Of a stretch of 64,000 nucleotides of DNA, positions 25,268 through 34,498 are shown piece after piece. The stretch is from Streptomyces durmitorensis (GTDB lineage Bacteria; Actinomycetota; Actinomycetes; Streptomycetales; Streptomycetaceae). Every line of letters starts with the position of its first letter. Positions within the stretch are counted from its first letter, which is position 1. A program made the position numbers and the translations under genes. The stretch covers positions 9,300,001 through 9,364,000 of the forward strand of contig NZ_CP097289.1 in assembly GCF_023498005.1 (NCBI RefSeq), read 5' to 3'. The notes below the pieces were generated by a model that was not told the DNA's origin, did not search any database, and saw only the letters and a list, made by a program, of their open reading frames with translations.

Positions 25268-26368
25268 GTGAGTGAGCAGCACGGACACCCGCACCCGCAC
25301 CCGAACCCTTCGCGCGAGCACCACCACCATGACCATGGCCACGGCCACGGCCACGGCCATGAGCCCGGTGGCGCGAGGCGCTTGGCCCGGTGGCGGCACA
25401 AGGCCGGGCACCTGCTGACACCCCACTCGCACGAGGCCGCGGACAAGGTCGATACGGCGCTGGAGTCGTCCGCCCGCGGCATGCGCGCGCTGTGGATCTC
25501 GCTGGCCGTCCTCGGCGTGACCGCCGGGGCCCAAGCGGTGATCGTGGTGCTCACCGGTTCGGTCGCGCTTCTCGGTGACACCGTGCACAACGCGGCGGAC
25601 GCGCTGACCGCGATCCCCCTCGGTATCGCCTTCGTCCTGGGCCGACGGGCCGCCACGCGCCGCTTCACCTATGGCTACGGCCGCGCAGAGGATCTCGCGG
25701 GCATGGTCATCCTCCTGACGATCGCCGCATCCGCGGCCTTCGCGGCCTGGGCGGCCGTCGACCGGCTGCTCAACCCCCGCACGCTGGAACACCTCTGGGT
25801 GGTGGCCGCCGCTGCCGTCATCGGTTTCATCGGCAACGAATGGGTCGCCCGCTACCGCATCCGCGTCGGCCGTGAGATCGGCTCGGCCGCCCTGGTGGCC
25901 GACGGTCTGCATGCCCGCACGGACGGATTCACCTCGCTGGCCGTCCTGTTGAGCGCGGGCGGCGCCGCCCTGGGCTGGCGGCTCGCCGACCCGATCGTGG
26001 GCCTGCTGATCACCGCGGCCATCCTCCTGGTGCTGAGGGACGCGGCGCGCGAGGTGTTCCGCCGGGTGATGGACGCCGTCGACCCGGCCCTGGTCGACAC
26101 GGCGGAGGAGGCGCTCCTGACGGTTCCCGGCGTACGCGGCGTCGGCGAGCTGCGCCTTCGCTGGATTGGCCACCGGCTGCGTGCCGAAGTGGCGGTCGTC
26201 GTGGACGGAGAGCTGTCCGTACGGGAGGCGCACGAGGTCGCGGTCGACGCGGAGCACGCCCTGCTGCACGCGGTGCCGAAGCTGACCGCCGCACTGGTGC
26301 ACGCCGACCCGGCGGTCGTGCCCGGAGCCCCGGACCCGCACAAGGCCCTCGCGCACCACGGGACATGA
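25268..26368 (+). CDS. Cation diffusion facilitator (Zn/Co/Cd exporter)
   Basis: 366 aa from GTG 25268. The first about 45 residues are His-rich (HHHHDHGHGHGHGHE), a metal-gathering tail encoded by a GGCCAC hexanucleotide repeat. Six membrane helices follow; HNAAD in helix 2 and HARTD in helix 5 are the intramembrane zinc-site motifs, and there is a C-terminal cytosolic domain. It exports divalent metal in exchange for protons. It is divergent from its probable ArsR regulator. Confidence 0.93.
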   Translation: MSEQHGHPHPHPNPSREHHHHDHGHGHGHGHEPGGARRLARWRHKAGHLLTPHSHEAADKVDTALESSARGMRALWISLAVLGVTAGAQAVIVVLTGSVALLGDTVHNAADALTAIPLGIAFVLGRRAATRRFTYGYGRAEDLAGMVILLTIAASAAFAAWAAVDRLLNPRTLEHLWVVAAAAVIGFIGNEWVARYRIRVGREIGSAALVADGLHARTDGFTSLAVLLSAGGAALGWRLADPIVGLLITAAILLVLRDAAREVFRRVMDAVDPALVDTAEEALLTVPGVRGVGELRLRWIGHRLRAEVAVVVDGELSVREAHEVAVDAEHALLHAVPKLTAALVHADPAVVPGAPDPHKALAHHGT

Positions 26369-26398
26369 GCGGGAAGACAGCGGCTACTATCTGCGGCC

Positions 26399-26824
26399 AT
26401 GGCGTCAGGTCTGCGGGACACGGGGTGCGAGGAGCGGCGCACGGCCGCGCGCTGCGCCGCGTTCGGCATCAGCCTGGCCACCCTGCTGGCCGTCCTGTGC
26501 GTGTGCTTCGGCTCCGCTGCCCATCACGACGACACACGCGTCCGTGACGTGATGGCTTCCGTCTCCGCCCCGCCCACGGGCGGAGAGGGCGGCGCGTCAC
26601 CCGCCGAGGAAGCCGCACTCGGCCACAGCTGTCCGCCCGGCGACCGGTGCGCCTCCGCCACGCACGCCGCGGCGACCGCGCTCCCTGCTCCCGAACCCTC
26701 GGTGCCGACGACGCTGGTGGAGGCGGGACTGCCCGCGGCCCCGGCCACCTCGCATCCCGTGCCGCGGGGGCCTGTTCACCGCCATGCCCCGGATCTCCAC
26801 GTCCTTCAGGTGCAGAGGACCTAG
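26399..26824 (+). CDS. Small membrane-anchored Cys/His-containing hypothetical protein
   Basis: 141 aa. One hydrophobic helix (FGISLATLLAVLCVCFGSA, residues about 22-40), then an extracytoplasmic tail with two cysteines (HSCPPGDRCAS) and several histidines. I do not recognise a family. TACTAT lies 8 nt before the ATG, so it may be transcribed alone as a near-leaderless mRNA. Between a metal exporter and DUF3105, a metal or redox role is possible but unproven. Confidence 0.6.
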   Translation: MASGLRDTGCEERRTAARCAAFGISLATLLAVLCVCFGSAAHHDDTRVRDVMASVSAPPTGGEGGASPAEEAALGHSCPPGDRCASATHAAATALPAPEPSVPTTLVEAGLPAAPATSHPVPRGPVHRHAPDLHVLQVQRT

Positions 26825-26954
26825 GCCGGGCCTTCGCGCGACCGAACCCGTCCGTCCACGGACGTGGTCACGCTCGCGCGCTCGCGCCGCCCACCTCACG
26901 CATCATCACCACCGCCGCGCCCCGGGCACGGCGGGGACAAGGACATCCCCGGAC

Positions 26955-27620
26955 ATGGGTACCTCCAAGACAGGCAAGAAGGCCGCGACCACCGCCGCAC
27001 GCAAGGCCCGCATCCAGGAGCTGCGCCGCGCCGAGCAGGCGCGGGACCGGCGCAACCGCGTCATCGCCATCACAGCGGGCGTGGCCGTGCTGGCCGGGCT
27101 CGCCGGATTCGGCTCGTACGTCCTGCTCGACGCGTCGGAGAAGAAGGACAAGGAAAAGGCCGTCGCGCAGGCCCCCGTCAAGGGCGAGAAGACGTGGGAC
27201 GCGAAGAAGCTCGGGCGCAACCACGTCACGAAGGAGGTCGACTACCCGATGACCCCGGCAGCGGGCGGCGACCACAGCCAGGCGTGGGCCAACTGCCAAG
27301 GAGACGTGTATGACAAGCCGCTGGGCGAGGAGAACGCCGTCCACTCGCTGGAGCACGGCGCCGTCTGGATCACGTACAACGACAAGGCCTCGGACGGGGA
27401 CATAAAGACGCTGGGCCAGAAGGTCAAGGCCACGCCCTACACGCTGATGAGCCCGGTCGAGGAGCAGAAGGGCGCGCTCACGCTCACCGCGTGGGGCCGC
27501 CAGCTCACCGTGGACAAGGCGTCCGACCCCCGGGTCGGACAGTTCCTGGGCAAGTACGTCCAGGGCGAGCAGACCCCGGAGCCCGGCGCGGCCTGCACGG
27601 GCGGGGTCGGACCGGCGTGA
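26955..27620 (+). CDS. DUF3105 membrane-anchored protein
   Basis: 221 aa. A basic cytosolic start (TGKKAATTAARKARIQELRRAEQARDRR), one helix near residues 38-58, then a DUF3105 domain with the family's histidines: N-HV-KEVDYPMTPAAGGDH, YDKPLGEENAVHSLEHGAVWITY, and a late Cys (GAACTGG). Family function is unknown; the conserved HSLEHG histidines suggest metal binding outside the membrane. It often lies beside DUF305 or copper genes in actinobacteria, consistent with this neighbourhood. Start at 26955. Confidence 0.88.
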   Translation: MGTSKTGKKAATTAARKARIQELRRAEQARDRRNRVIAITAGVAVLAGLAGFGSYVLLDASEKKDKEKAVAQAPVKGEKTWDAKKLGRNHVTKEVDYPMTPAAGGDHSQAWANCQGDVYDKPLGEENAVHSLEHGAVWITYNDKASDGDIKTLGQKVKATPYTLMSPVEEQKGALTLTAWGRQLTVDKASDPRVGQFLGKYVQGEQTPEPGAACTGGVGPA

Positions 27621-27756
27621 GCTGAGGGCGAGTACCTGAGCGAGCACGTGAGCGGGAGCGGGCGGCGGGCGGGGCGGGCACGGGGCTACGCCTCCATGCC
27701 CGCCGGCTTGCTCCCGCCGCGTGCCATAGAGGCGCGGTACGCCTAGTGTTCGTGGT

Positions 27757-28506
27757 GTGCTGAGCATCGTGGATGATCTGGCCGGGTTCGGACCGCTGCG
27801 GATGTGCGCCCACGCGCCGTCGGCCGACGACCCCGATGACCTGACCGGTCTGCGCGTGCTGCTGGTCACGGACGTCCTGGCCCGCGTCGCCGAGCTGCGC
27901 GGCCGGACCGTGCTCATCGGATGGACCTGCCCACCGGCGGCGTCGGCCGACGCCGCCGGAATCCGCCCGGCCGACGCCCACGGCACCCCCGACGAGATCA
28001 CCGAAGCGCTCGGCGGCCCGCCGGCCGTGCACCTCACCAGCCGCACGTACGAAGGAGCGGGCGGTCTGTCCCTGCACATCGGTGAAGCCGCTGCTGGGGG
28101 AGGCGCGGGCCAGGACGCGGACCGGGACGCGGACCAAGACGCGGGCCGGGACGCGCTCGCCCTGCGGCTCTTTCTGCTCGGCCACCCGCACCACGAACCC
28201 GTCGACGTCACCGCGGAAGCCGTCGACGCCGCAGGCGTGCGGCTGGCCAACTGGCGCAAGGCCGTGGCAGCTTGGGCCGATGAACCGTCCAAGGCGATGC
28301 CCGCCGACTTCGTGGACAGGGCACGGGCCGCCCTGGAGAACGGCCTCGACACCCCGGCCGTGCTGCGGCTCCTGGGCGACCTGGAAGCGGCAGCCGATGT
28401 TCCGGGCGGCGCCAAGTTCGAGACGTTCGCCCACCTCGACCGCGTGCTCGGTCTGGAGGTGGTCCGCGATGTCGGCCGCTCGCATTCCGCCGAGGTGTAC
28501 CGGTGA
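27757..28506 (+). CDS. Cysteinyl-tRNA-synthetase-like protein without catalytic motifs
   Basis: 249 aa. The first about 60 residues (LRVLLVTDVLARVAELRGRTVLIG) recall the CysRS Rossmann start, and the last about 90 (LANWRKAV, FVDRARAALENGLDTPAVLRLLGDLE, HLDRVLGLE) recall the CysRS helical/anticodon-side domain. HIGH and KMSKS motifs and the zinc ligands are absent, so it cannot be a normal synthetase. An acidic repeat (DADRDADQDAGRD, 28098-28158) fills the middle. GTG start, with TAGTGT 7 nt before it, suggests a leaderless message. It overlaps the ArsR gene. Function unknown; family call is moderate. Confidence 0.65.
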   Translation: MLSIVDDLAGFGPLRMCAHAPSADDPDDLTGLRVLLVTDVLARVAELRGRTVLIGWTCPPAASADAAGIRPADAHGTPDEITEALGGPPAVHLTSRTYEGAGGLSLHIGEAAAGGGAGQDADRDADQDAGRDALALRLFLLGHPHHEPVDVTAEAVDAAGVRLANWRKAVAAWADEPSKAMPADFVDRARAALENGLDTPAVLRLLGDLEAAADVPGGAKFETFAHLDRVLGLEVVRDVGRSHSAEVYR

Positions 28507-28802
28507 TGGAGCGCGCCCGCGCGGAGCGCATCGCAGGCGTGCTCAAGGCGATCGCCGACCCCACCCGCCTGCAACTGCTCCACCTGATTCAGTCCGCCCC
28601 CGACGGTGAGGCGTGCGTGGGAGACCTGACCGAGCGGCTCGGGCTGCGGCAGCCGACGGTCAGCCATCACCTGAAGACGATGACCGCGGCGGGTCTGCTC
28701 GCGCGCGAGCGGCGCGGGACGTGGGTCTGGTACTCGGTGGATCCGGACGGCATGGAGGCGGTGCGGGAGATTCTGCGTGCGCCTGCTCGCACAGCATCCT
28801 GA
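28506..28802 (+). CDS. ArsR-family regulator
   Basis: 98 aa. IADPTRLQLLHLI, recognition helix LRQPTVSHHLKTMTAAGLL and wing RRGTWVWYSV are typical. At the position of the arsenic-sensor box (ELCVCDL) it has EACVGDL, so only one of the two cysteines remains; it is unlikely to be a standard As(III) sensor. The ATG at 28506 overlaps the upstream stop (TGATG), so it is coupled to the CysRS-like gene. The pst genes follow after 254 bp and may be its targets. Confidence 0.85.
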   Translation: MERARAERIAGVLKAIADPTRLQLLHLIQSAPDGEACVGDLTERLGLRQPTVSHHLKTMTAAGLLARERRGTWVWYSVDPDGMEAVREILRAPARTAS

Positions 28803-28890
28803 CGCCTCGTCAAATACCCCTCGACTCCCTCAACTGCCCCTGCTGTCGCGGGAGTTCGATGCGTGCGAGCGGCATTCATGTAGTGATGAT

Positions 28891-28958
28891 CGTCTATATA
28901 GACGCTCAGCTATGCTTCGGCGCGGCGACACCTCCCGTACATCCTGAGTTCATGTGAC
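28891..28958 (+). promoter_or_regulatory. Control region upstream of pstS: palindrome and possible PHO box
   Basis: CGTCTATATAGACG (28891-28904) is a perfect 14-bp palindrome, A/T-rich like ArsR sites, 6 nt before a TATGCT (28911-28916) that could be a -10. Two adjoining 11-bp units, GTACATCCTGA and GTTCATGTGAC (28937-28958), resemble the direct repeats of the Streptomyces PhoP box (GTTCACC-like). The palindrome is clear; the PHO box is tentative. The 254-bp gap 28803-29056 shows nothing else. Confidence 0.5.
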
Positions 28959-29056
28959 CGCCGTTCGATCCAAGGTGTCTGAAGGGAGCTCCGCTCCACG
29001 CGGACCTCCTCGGCGGCCGGTTTGAGTCACCGGCCCGACACCAGGGATCGTGAGAC

Positions 29057-30034
29057 ATGAACGCGACCAGTGGTTCACGAAGGTTCGTCGGGGGAGCGGC
29101 GCTGACCTGCGCCGCGGCTCTCACGCTGAGCGCCTGCGGGGGCGGTGACGCTGGTGGCTCCGGGTCCGGTGACGGCAAGCAGCTCTCGGGCACGGTCAAG
29201 GTGGACGGCTCTAGCACCGTCGCCCCGCTGACCACGGCCGCGGCCGAGATCTTCGCCGAGGAGCAGCCCAAGGTCCGTGTCACCGTGGGCACTTCGGGCA
29301 CCGGCGGCGGCTTCGAGAAGTTCTGCAACGGCGAGACCGACATCTCCGACGCCTCCCGTCCCATCAAGGACGAGGAGAAGGCGGCCTGCGAGAAGAAGAG
29401 CATCACGTACGAGGACTTCCAGGTGGCCAACGACGCGCTGACGGTGGTGGTGAACAAGGACGCCGACTGGGTGGACTGCCTGACCGTCGAGCAGTTGAAG
29501 AAGATCTGGGAACCCAAGTCCAAGGTGAACAACTGGAACCAGATCGACCCGGAATTCCCCGACCAGCCACTGAAGCTGTTCGGCGCGGGCACCGACTCCG
29601 GCACCTTCGACTACTTCACCGAGGCGGTCAACGGCGAGGAGGGCGCCTCGCGCACCGACTACTCGCCGACCGAGGACGACAACGTCACCGTGCAGGGCGT
29701 CGCGGGCTCCAAGGGCGGACTCGGCTACTTCGGTTACTCCTACTTCGAGGAGAACACCGACAAACTCAAGGCTCTGAAGGTCGACGGCGGCAAGGGCTGT
29801 GTGGCACCCGGCGTCGAGACCGCGCAGAACGGCGAGTACGCGCCGCTGTCCCGGCCGCTTTCCATCTATCCCAACGCCAAGTCCCTCAAGCGGGAAGAAG
29901 TGCTTGCCTTCGTCGAGTACTACGTCGAGAACAACGAATCCATTGCCGAGGACGCTATGTTCATCCCGCTCAACCAGAAGCAGGAGGAGCAGCTGAAGGG
30001 CGATCTCGACAAGCTGAAGGCGTCGGCGAAGTGA
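29057..30034 (+). CDS. pstS: Phosphate-binding lipoprotein PstS
   Basis: 325 aa. Signal with lipobox TLSAC, Ser/Gly linker, then a PstS domain: VDGSSTVAPLT and GTSGTGGGFEKFCNGE-DISDASRPI contain the phosphate-binding loop residues, and FGAGTDSGTFDYFTEAV the second. It captures phosphate outside the membrane for PstCA. It starts the pstSCAB operon. A Streptomyces main pst locus normally has this order too; the distinctive flanking genes suggest this may be a second copy. Confidence 0.94.
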   Translation: MNATSGSRRFVGGAALTCAAALTLSACGGGDAGGSGSGDGKQLSGTVKVDGSSTVAPLTTAAAEIFAEEQPKVRVTVGTSGTGGGFEKFCNGETDISDASRPIKDEEKAACEKKSITYEDFQVANDALTVVVNKDADWVDCLTVEQLKKIWEPKSKVNNWNQIDPEFPDQPLKLFGAGTDSGTFDYFTEAVNGEEGASRTDYSPTEDDNVTVQGVAGSKGGLGYFGYSYFEENTDKLKALKVDGGKGCVAPGVETAQNGEYAPLSRPLSIYPNAKSLKREEVLAFVEYYVENNESIAEDAMFIPLNQKQEEQLKGDLDKLKASAK

Positions 30035-30981
30035 GTTCGCCGCCTCGTCCGCCCTCCGTGGGGCCCCCTGGGCGGCAGACCCTGCGCAGGACCCGCCCGC
30101 GCTACGGCGAACGGGTCATCCAGGCACTCCTGTTGCTCGCCGCCCTGGTGTCCGTCGCCACGACCGCCGGGATCGTGATCTCGCTGATCCCGCCCACCGC
30201 CGAGTTCTTCGGCCGGGTGGACGTCGGCGAGTTCCTGGCAGGAACCGAGTGGACGGCACTGTTCACCAAGCCTCGATACGGCGTGCTGCCGCTGCTCGGC
30301 GCCACCCTCCTGATCACGGTGATCGCGCTCCTGGTCGCGATTCCGGTCGGACTCGGCGCCGCCATCTACCTCAGCGAGTACGCGAGTCCACGCGTGCGCA
30401 AGGTACTCAAGCCCGCCCTCGAAGTGCTCGCCGGAGTGCCGACCGTCGTCTACGGCTTCTTCGCGCTCAGCTTCGTCACCCCGCTGCTTCAGGACCACTG
30501 GCCGTTCGGCGAAGGGCCTGACTTCAACAACGCCCTGTCCGCGGGACTCGTCATGGGCGTCATGATCATCCCGACCATCGCCTCGCTCTCGGAGGACGCC
30601 ATGGCCGCCGTGCCGGACGCCCTGCGCGACGGCGCCTACGCGCTCGGCTCCGGCAAGCGCATCGTGTCCGTACGCGTCGTCGTGCCCGCGGCGCTGTCGG
30701 GCATCGTCGCCGCCTGCGTGCTCGGCATCTCCCGCGCGATCGGCGAGACGATGATCGTGGCGATCGCGTCCGGCAACAGGGCCACGCTCAGCTTCAACCC
30801 GCTGGACGCGATGCAGACCATGACCGGGTTCATCGCCCAGGCCGGCTCCGGGGACATCCCCGTCCAGTCCTTCGAGTACAAGACCATCTTCGCCGTCGGC
30901 GCCCTGCTGTTCGTCATCACCTTCGTGATGAACATGATCAGCATCCGCCTGGTGCGCAAGTACCGGGAGGTGTACGAATGA
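30031..30981 (+). CDS. pstC: Phosphate ABC transporter permease PstC
   Basis: 316 aa from GTG 30031, overlapping pstS by 4 bp. Six membrane helices; the EAA-like loop [30 protein letters not shown] contacts PstB. PstC with PstA forms the phosphate channel. Confidence 0.94.
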   Translation: MSSPPRPPSVGPPGRQTLRRTRPRYGERVIQALLLLAALVSVATTAGIVISLIPPTAEFFGRVDVGEFLAGTEWTALFTKPRYGVLPLLGATLLITVIALLVAIPVGLGAAIYLSEYASPRVRKVLKPALEVLAGVPTVVYGFFALSFVTPLLQDHWPFGEGPDFNNALSAGLVMGVMIIPTIASLSEDAMAAVPDALRDGAYALGSGKRIVSVRVVVPAALSGIVAACVLGISRAIGETMIVAIASGNRATLSFNPLDAMQTMTGFIAQAGSGDIPVQSFEYKTIFAVGALLFVITFVMNMISIRLVRKYREVYE

Positions 30982-31883
30982 CCGACATCCGCGTCACCGA
31001 ACCACCCGCGCGGGCGGCACCCCGGAAACTCGCGGGACCACGCTTCCGGCCCGGCGAAAGCGTCTTCCGCGTCCTGCTTCTGTGCTGCCTGGGCGTGGGG
31101 ATCATCTTCCTCGGCGTGCTGCTCACGTACGTCCTCGTCGAGGCCTGGCCGCGCCTGGACTCCCGGCTGTGGAACAACTTCCCCTCCATCCGCCGTCCCG
31201 AGGCCGCGGGCGCGCAGTCCGCGATCTTCGGCACCATCTGGGTGGTCTCCTTCACCGCGCTCTTCTGCCTGCCGACCGGCGTCATGGCCGCCATCTACCT
31301 GGAGGAGTACGCCGATCCCAACCGCTGGTACAACCGGCTCATCGAGCTGAACATCCAGAACCTGGCCGCCGTGCCCTCGATCATCTACGGCATCCTCGGC
31401 CTCGGCCTGCTGGCTCGCCAACTCTCCCTCGGCACCACGGTGTTGACGGCCGCACTCACGCTGTCCCTGCTCGTCCTGCCGGTCGTCATCATCGCGTCAC
31501 GGGAGGCGATCCGGGCCGTGCCCCAGTCGATCCGGCAGGCGTCCCTGGCCCTGGGCGCGACCCAGTGGCAGACCATCCGCCGCCAGGTTCTCCCCGCGGC
31601 CGTGCCCGGCATCGCGACGGGGTCGATCCTCGCCCTGTCCCGGGCCATCGGAGAGGCCGCACCGCTGCTGCTGCTCGGCGCGGTGACGTACGTGGCCTTC
31701 AACCCGGAGGGCCTGGAGAGCGCGTACACCGTCCTGCCCATCCAGATCTTCGGCTGGATCAGCCAGTCCCGCGAGGAGTTCCACCACCTGGCAGCCGCCG
31801 CGATCGTCATCCTGCTCGCCATCCTCCTCCTCATGAACGCGGCCGCGATCTGGCTGCGCAACCGCTTCAGCAAGCGCTGGTGA
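30978..31883 (+). CDS. pstA: Phosphate ABC transporter permease PstA
   Basis: 301 aa, ATG inside the pstC stop (ATGA overlap). About six helices, with [29 protein letters not shown] as the ATPase-contact loop. Partner of PstC. Confidence 0.94.
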   Translation: MTDIRVTEPPARAAPRKLAGPRFRPGESVFRVLLLCCLGVGIIFLGVLLTYVLVEAWPRLDSRLWNNFPSIRRPEAAGAQSAIFGTIWVVSFTALFCLPTGVMAAIYLEEYADPNRWYNRLIELNIQNLAAVPSIIYGILGLGLLARQLSLGTTVLTAALTLSLLVLPVVIIASREAIRAVPQSIRQASLALGATQWQTIRRQVLPAAVPGIATGSILALSRAIGEAAPLLLLGAVTYVAFNPEGLESAYTVLPIQIFGWISQSREEFHHLAAAAIVILLAILLLMNAAAIWLRNRFSKRW

Positions 31884-31888
31884 CCCTC

Positions 31889-32818
31889 ATGAACCAAGAC
31901 CCCGCCCCTGCCTCCACCCCTTCCACCGCCACGCACCGGCAAGAGCCGGTGCCCGAACTCGCCAAGCACGGTGCGCCCGAGGGCCGCTCCCTGGCACTCG
32001 CGATCGGCGACCGCCGCCGCGGCAGGCCGACGCCCTCCCTCGGCGACCCGGTCTTCCACATCTCCGACCTGGACATCTGGTACGCGGACCACCAGGCGGT
32101 CCGGGATGTGACGCTGACCATCGGCCGCCGTCAGATCACCGCGATGATCGGACCGTCCGGCTGCGGCAAGTCCACGGTCATCCGCTGCCTGAACCGGATG
32201 AACGACCTCATCCCCGGCGCCCGCGTGACCGGCAAGGTCGTCTACCAGGGGGAGAATCTGTACGACGCGGACGTCGACCCCATCGAGGTCCGCCGCCGCA
32301 TCGGGATGGTCTTCCAGAAGCCCAACCCGTTCCCCAAGTCGATCTACGACAACATCGCGTACGGCCCGCGCGTGAACGGCATGCAGGGCAACCTCGACGA
32401 CCTCGTGGAAGAGGCCCTGACCGGCGCCGCCCTCTGGGAGGAGGTCAAGGACAAGCTCAAGGCCAGCGCCCTGGCACTGTCCGGCGGGCAGCAGCAGCGG
32501 CTGTGCATCGCGCGGGCGATCGCCGTGCGGCCCGAGGTGATCCTGATGGACGAACCCTGCTCGGCACTCGACCCGATCGCCACGGCGCGCATCGAGGACC
32601 TGATGGCGGAGCTCGCGTCCGAGTTCACCATCGTCATCGTCACGCACAACATGCAGCAGGCGGGGCGGATCTCCGACTACACCGCCTTCTTCACCGCCGA
32701 CGTCGACGACAAGGGCGTACGTCACGGGCGCCTCGTCGAGTACGACACCACCGAGAAGATCTTCGAGAACCCGGCCGACCCGCGCACCGAGGACTACATC
32801 ACCGGCCGCTTCGGATAA
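31889..32818 (+). CDS. pstB: Phosphate ABC transporter ATPase PstB
   Basis: 309 aa. Walker [10 protein letters not shown], signature LSGGQQQR and Walker B VILMDEP are intact; [15 protein letters not shown] Q-loop region ([13 protein letters not shown]) is typical of PstB. The N-terminus carries about 50 extra low-complexity residues before the usual start, compared with the 250-260 aa norm. GTG 31880, overlapping the pstA stop, is an alternative start. It powers phosphate import. Confidence 0.93.
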   Translation: MNQDPAPASTPSTATHRQEPVPELAKHGAPEGRSLALAIGDRRRGRPTPSLGDPVFHISDLDIWYADHQAVRDVTLTIGRRQITAMIGPSGCGKSTVIRCLNRMNDLIPGARVTGKVVYQGENLYDADVDPIEVRRRIGMVFQKPNPFPKSIYDNIAYGPRVNGMQGNLDDLVEEALTGAALWEEVKDKLKASALALSGGQQQRLCIARAIAVRPEVILMDEPCSALDPIATARIEDLMAELASEFTIVIVTHNMQQAGRISDYTAFFTADVDDKGVRHGRLVEYDTTEKIFENPADPRTEDYITGRFG

Positions 32819-32830
32819 GGGGGTGGCCCG

Positions 32831-33547
32831 ATGCCGCAGCCCGGAGCGCGACGGCCGCCGAGCCGCCTGCCCACCGCACCCGCGCTGCTGCTCGCCGAGG
32901 CCGACGAGGCGGTCGCCGCGGAGGTGGCCGCCGGTCTCACCGCGGAAGGCATCAAGGTCACCGAATGCCGTGACGGCGCCGAAGTCCTGTTGCGCGCAGG
33001 CCTTGAGCGGCCGTCGATGGTGCTGCTCGGTGCCCCGCTGCCCGTCGTCGACGCGGCGGCGGTCACCGAACTCCTCGGCCGCCTCTGCCCGTTGACGGTC
33101 GTGGTGGGGGTCGGCCCGCAGGACGCCGAGGAAGCGGTGGCGGCGCTGAACGCCGGAGCGGTCGCGGTCGTCGCGCGCCCCTACCGCCTCGCCGAGATCC
33201 TTCCGCTGCTGTGGCGGGCACCCGCGTCGGGCGCGGGACCGGGGGAGCGGCTGACCGTGGGCGACATCGAACTCGACCCGGCCGGCATGCACGTCCGCAT
33301 ACGCGGCCGGCCGCTGCACCTGCCGCTGCGGGAGTTCCAGGTCCTCGGCTATCTCATGCAGCACGCGCATCAGGTCGTGGGCCGCCAGCAGATCCTGCGC
33401 GAACTGTGGGGCGACGAACTCACCGACACCAACACGCTCACCGTCCACATCAAGCGACTGCGCGAGAAGATCGGTTCGGAGCCCGGCAGTTGCTGCACCA
33501 TCGACACGGTCCGGGGGCTCGGATACCGCCTGGAGTCGGCCCGCTGA
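32831..33547 (+). CDS. Atypical OmpR/PhoB-type response regulator lacking the phospho-acceptor
   Basis: 238 aa. Receiver-like domain (about residues 17-125) followed by an OmpR winged helix (about 138-236; LPLREFQVLGYLMQHAHQVV, TVHIKRLREKIG, TVRGLGYRLE). In the receiver the usual phosphorylated Asp is Gly67 (VLLGAPLP) and the conserved Lys is Arg (ARPYRLAE), so it cannot be switched by normal phosphorylation. It starts 12 nt after pstB with GGGGG near the start codon and has no kinase beside it. As a pst-operon member it likely controls phosphate genes in a phosphorylation-independent way. Confidence 0.87.
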   Translation: MPQPGARRPPSRLPTAPALLLAEADEAVAAEVAAGLTAEGIKVTECRDGAEVLLRAGLERPSMVLLGAPLPVVDAAAVTELLGRLCPLTVVVGVGPQDAEEAVAALNAGAVAVVARPYRLAEILPLLWRAPASGAGPGERLTVGDIELDPAGMHVRIRGRPLHLPLREFQVLGYLMQHAHQVVGRQQILRELWGDELTDTNTLTVHIKRLREKIGSEPGSCCTIDTVRGLGYRLESAR

Positions 33548-33565
33548 TCGACGGAACGCCGACGG

Positions 33566-34498
33566 GTGGCGGATCATGGCAACGTGATCCCCCTGGCCGT
33601 CCACACCATCGAGCGCCTCGTGGCCCTCGACGCCACGTCCGGCGCGACCTCCGCGATGCCCGTCGTGCGCGAGGCCATGAGACGCATCCCGGAACTGTCG
33701 GCTGATCCCCGGACCCTCGGTGCCCAGGGGAGCGACCGGCTCGCGGCGCTCGCCGAGCTGTGCGAGGTCATCGGGTGGATCCTCTTCGACGCGGGTTTCT
33801 ACCGCGCGGCTCACCGGATGAACGCACGGGCGCTGACCCTTGCGGAGCTGTGCGGCGACCGCTGGACGGCCCGCTTCGTCCTGCTGAACGACAGCATGCT
33901 CAAGGCCCATACGGGGGCGCCGCGCGCCGCCCTGGAGACCGCGGCCCGCGTGAACGGGACGCGACCGCTCCCCGCCAGGGTCAGCAGTCTCGTCCTGATC
34001 CGCCGGGCGCACGCGATCGCCATGCTGGGCGGCGACCGGGAGCCCCGAGACCTGATGGCCCGTGCCCAGAGCCGGTTCCTGGACGGCATCTCGCGCCACG
34101 ACCCGCCCTGGGCCTGGTGGATCGACCGCACCGAGCTGCTCGGCCACCAGGGCTGGGTCCTCGCCCGGCTGCGCCAATGGGACCGGGCCGTCCCGCTCCT
34201 GTACGAGGCGGCCACCGCGCCGGGCCCGTCCTACCGGAACCTGTTCACCGCACAGCTCCTCTCGGCCCTGGCCCGAGCCGGAGCCTGGAGGGAGGCGGAG
34301 GACCTCATCGCCGAGGTGGCCCCCCGCGCCGCCCGCATCGGATCCGTACGCACGACCCGGACACTCCGGCGGACGGCCACCGGTCTGCTCACGAGGCCCG
34401 GTGCCCCGGCACCGCTGCGGGAGGCGGCAGCGTTCCTGCTGGAGTCCCTGACCGCGACGGAAGCCGTCAGCTCAAGTCCGCGGCTTGTGACGCCCTGA
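33566..34498 (+). CDS. TPR-like helical hypothetical protein
   Basis: 310 aa from GTG 33566 (GTG 33584 also possible). Repeated helix pairs with TPR character: LCEVIGWILFDAGFYRAAHRMNARAL, LLGHQGWVLARLRQWDRAVPLLYEAA and LLSALARAGAWREAEDLIAEV. It resembles the C-terminal sensor part of XRE or SARP regulators in actinobacteria but has no DNA-binding domain. It follows the response regulator by 18 nt and may be a partner for it. Its end overlaps the convergent oxidoreductase gene by 32 bp. Confidence 0.7.
   Translation: MADHGNVIPLAVHTIERLVALDATSGATSAMPVVREAMRRIPELSADPRTLGAQGSDRLAALAELCEVIGWILFDAGFYRAAHRMNARALTLAELCGDRWTARFVLLNDSMLKAHTGAPRAALETAARVNGTRPLPARVSSLVLIRRAHAIAMLGGDREPRDLMARAQSRFLDGISRHDPPWAWWIDRTELLGHQGWVLARLRQWDRAVPLLYEAATAPGPSYRNLFTAQLLSALARAGAWREAEDLIAEVAPRAARIGSVRTTRTLRRTATGLLTRPGAPAPLREAAAFLLESLTATEAVSSSPRLVTP

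Noticed and set aside
24536..26359. 607-aa frame antisense to the CDF exporter
   Set aside because: Only its internal part from 25200 matches ArsR; the rest is antisense shadow.
31385..34177. 930-aa open frame antisense to pstA-pstB and beyond
   Set aside because: Shadow of high-GC coding on the other strand; low-complexity Arg/Gly/Asp composition and no domain.
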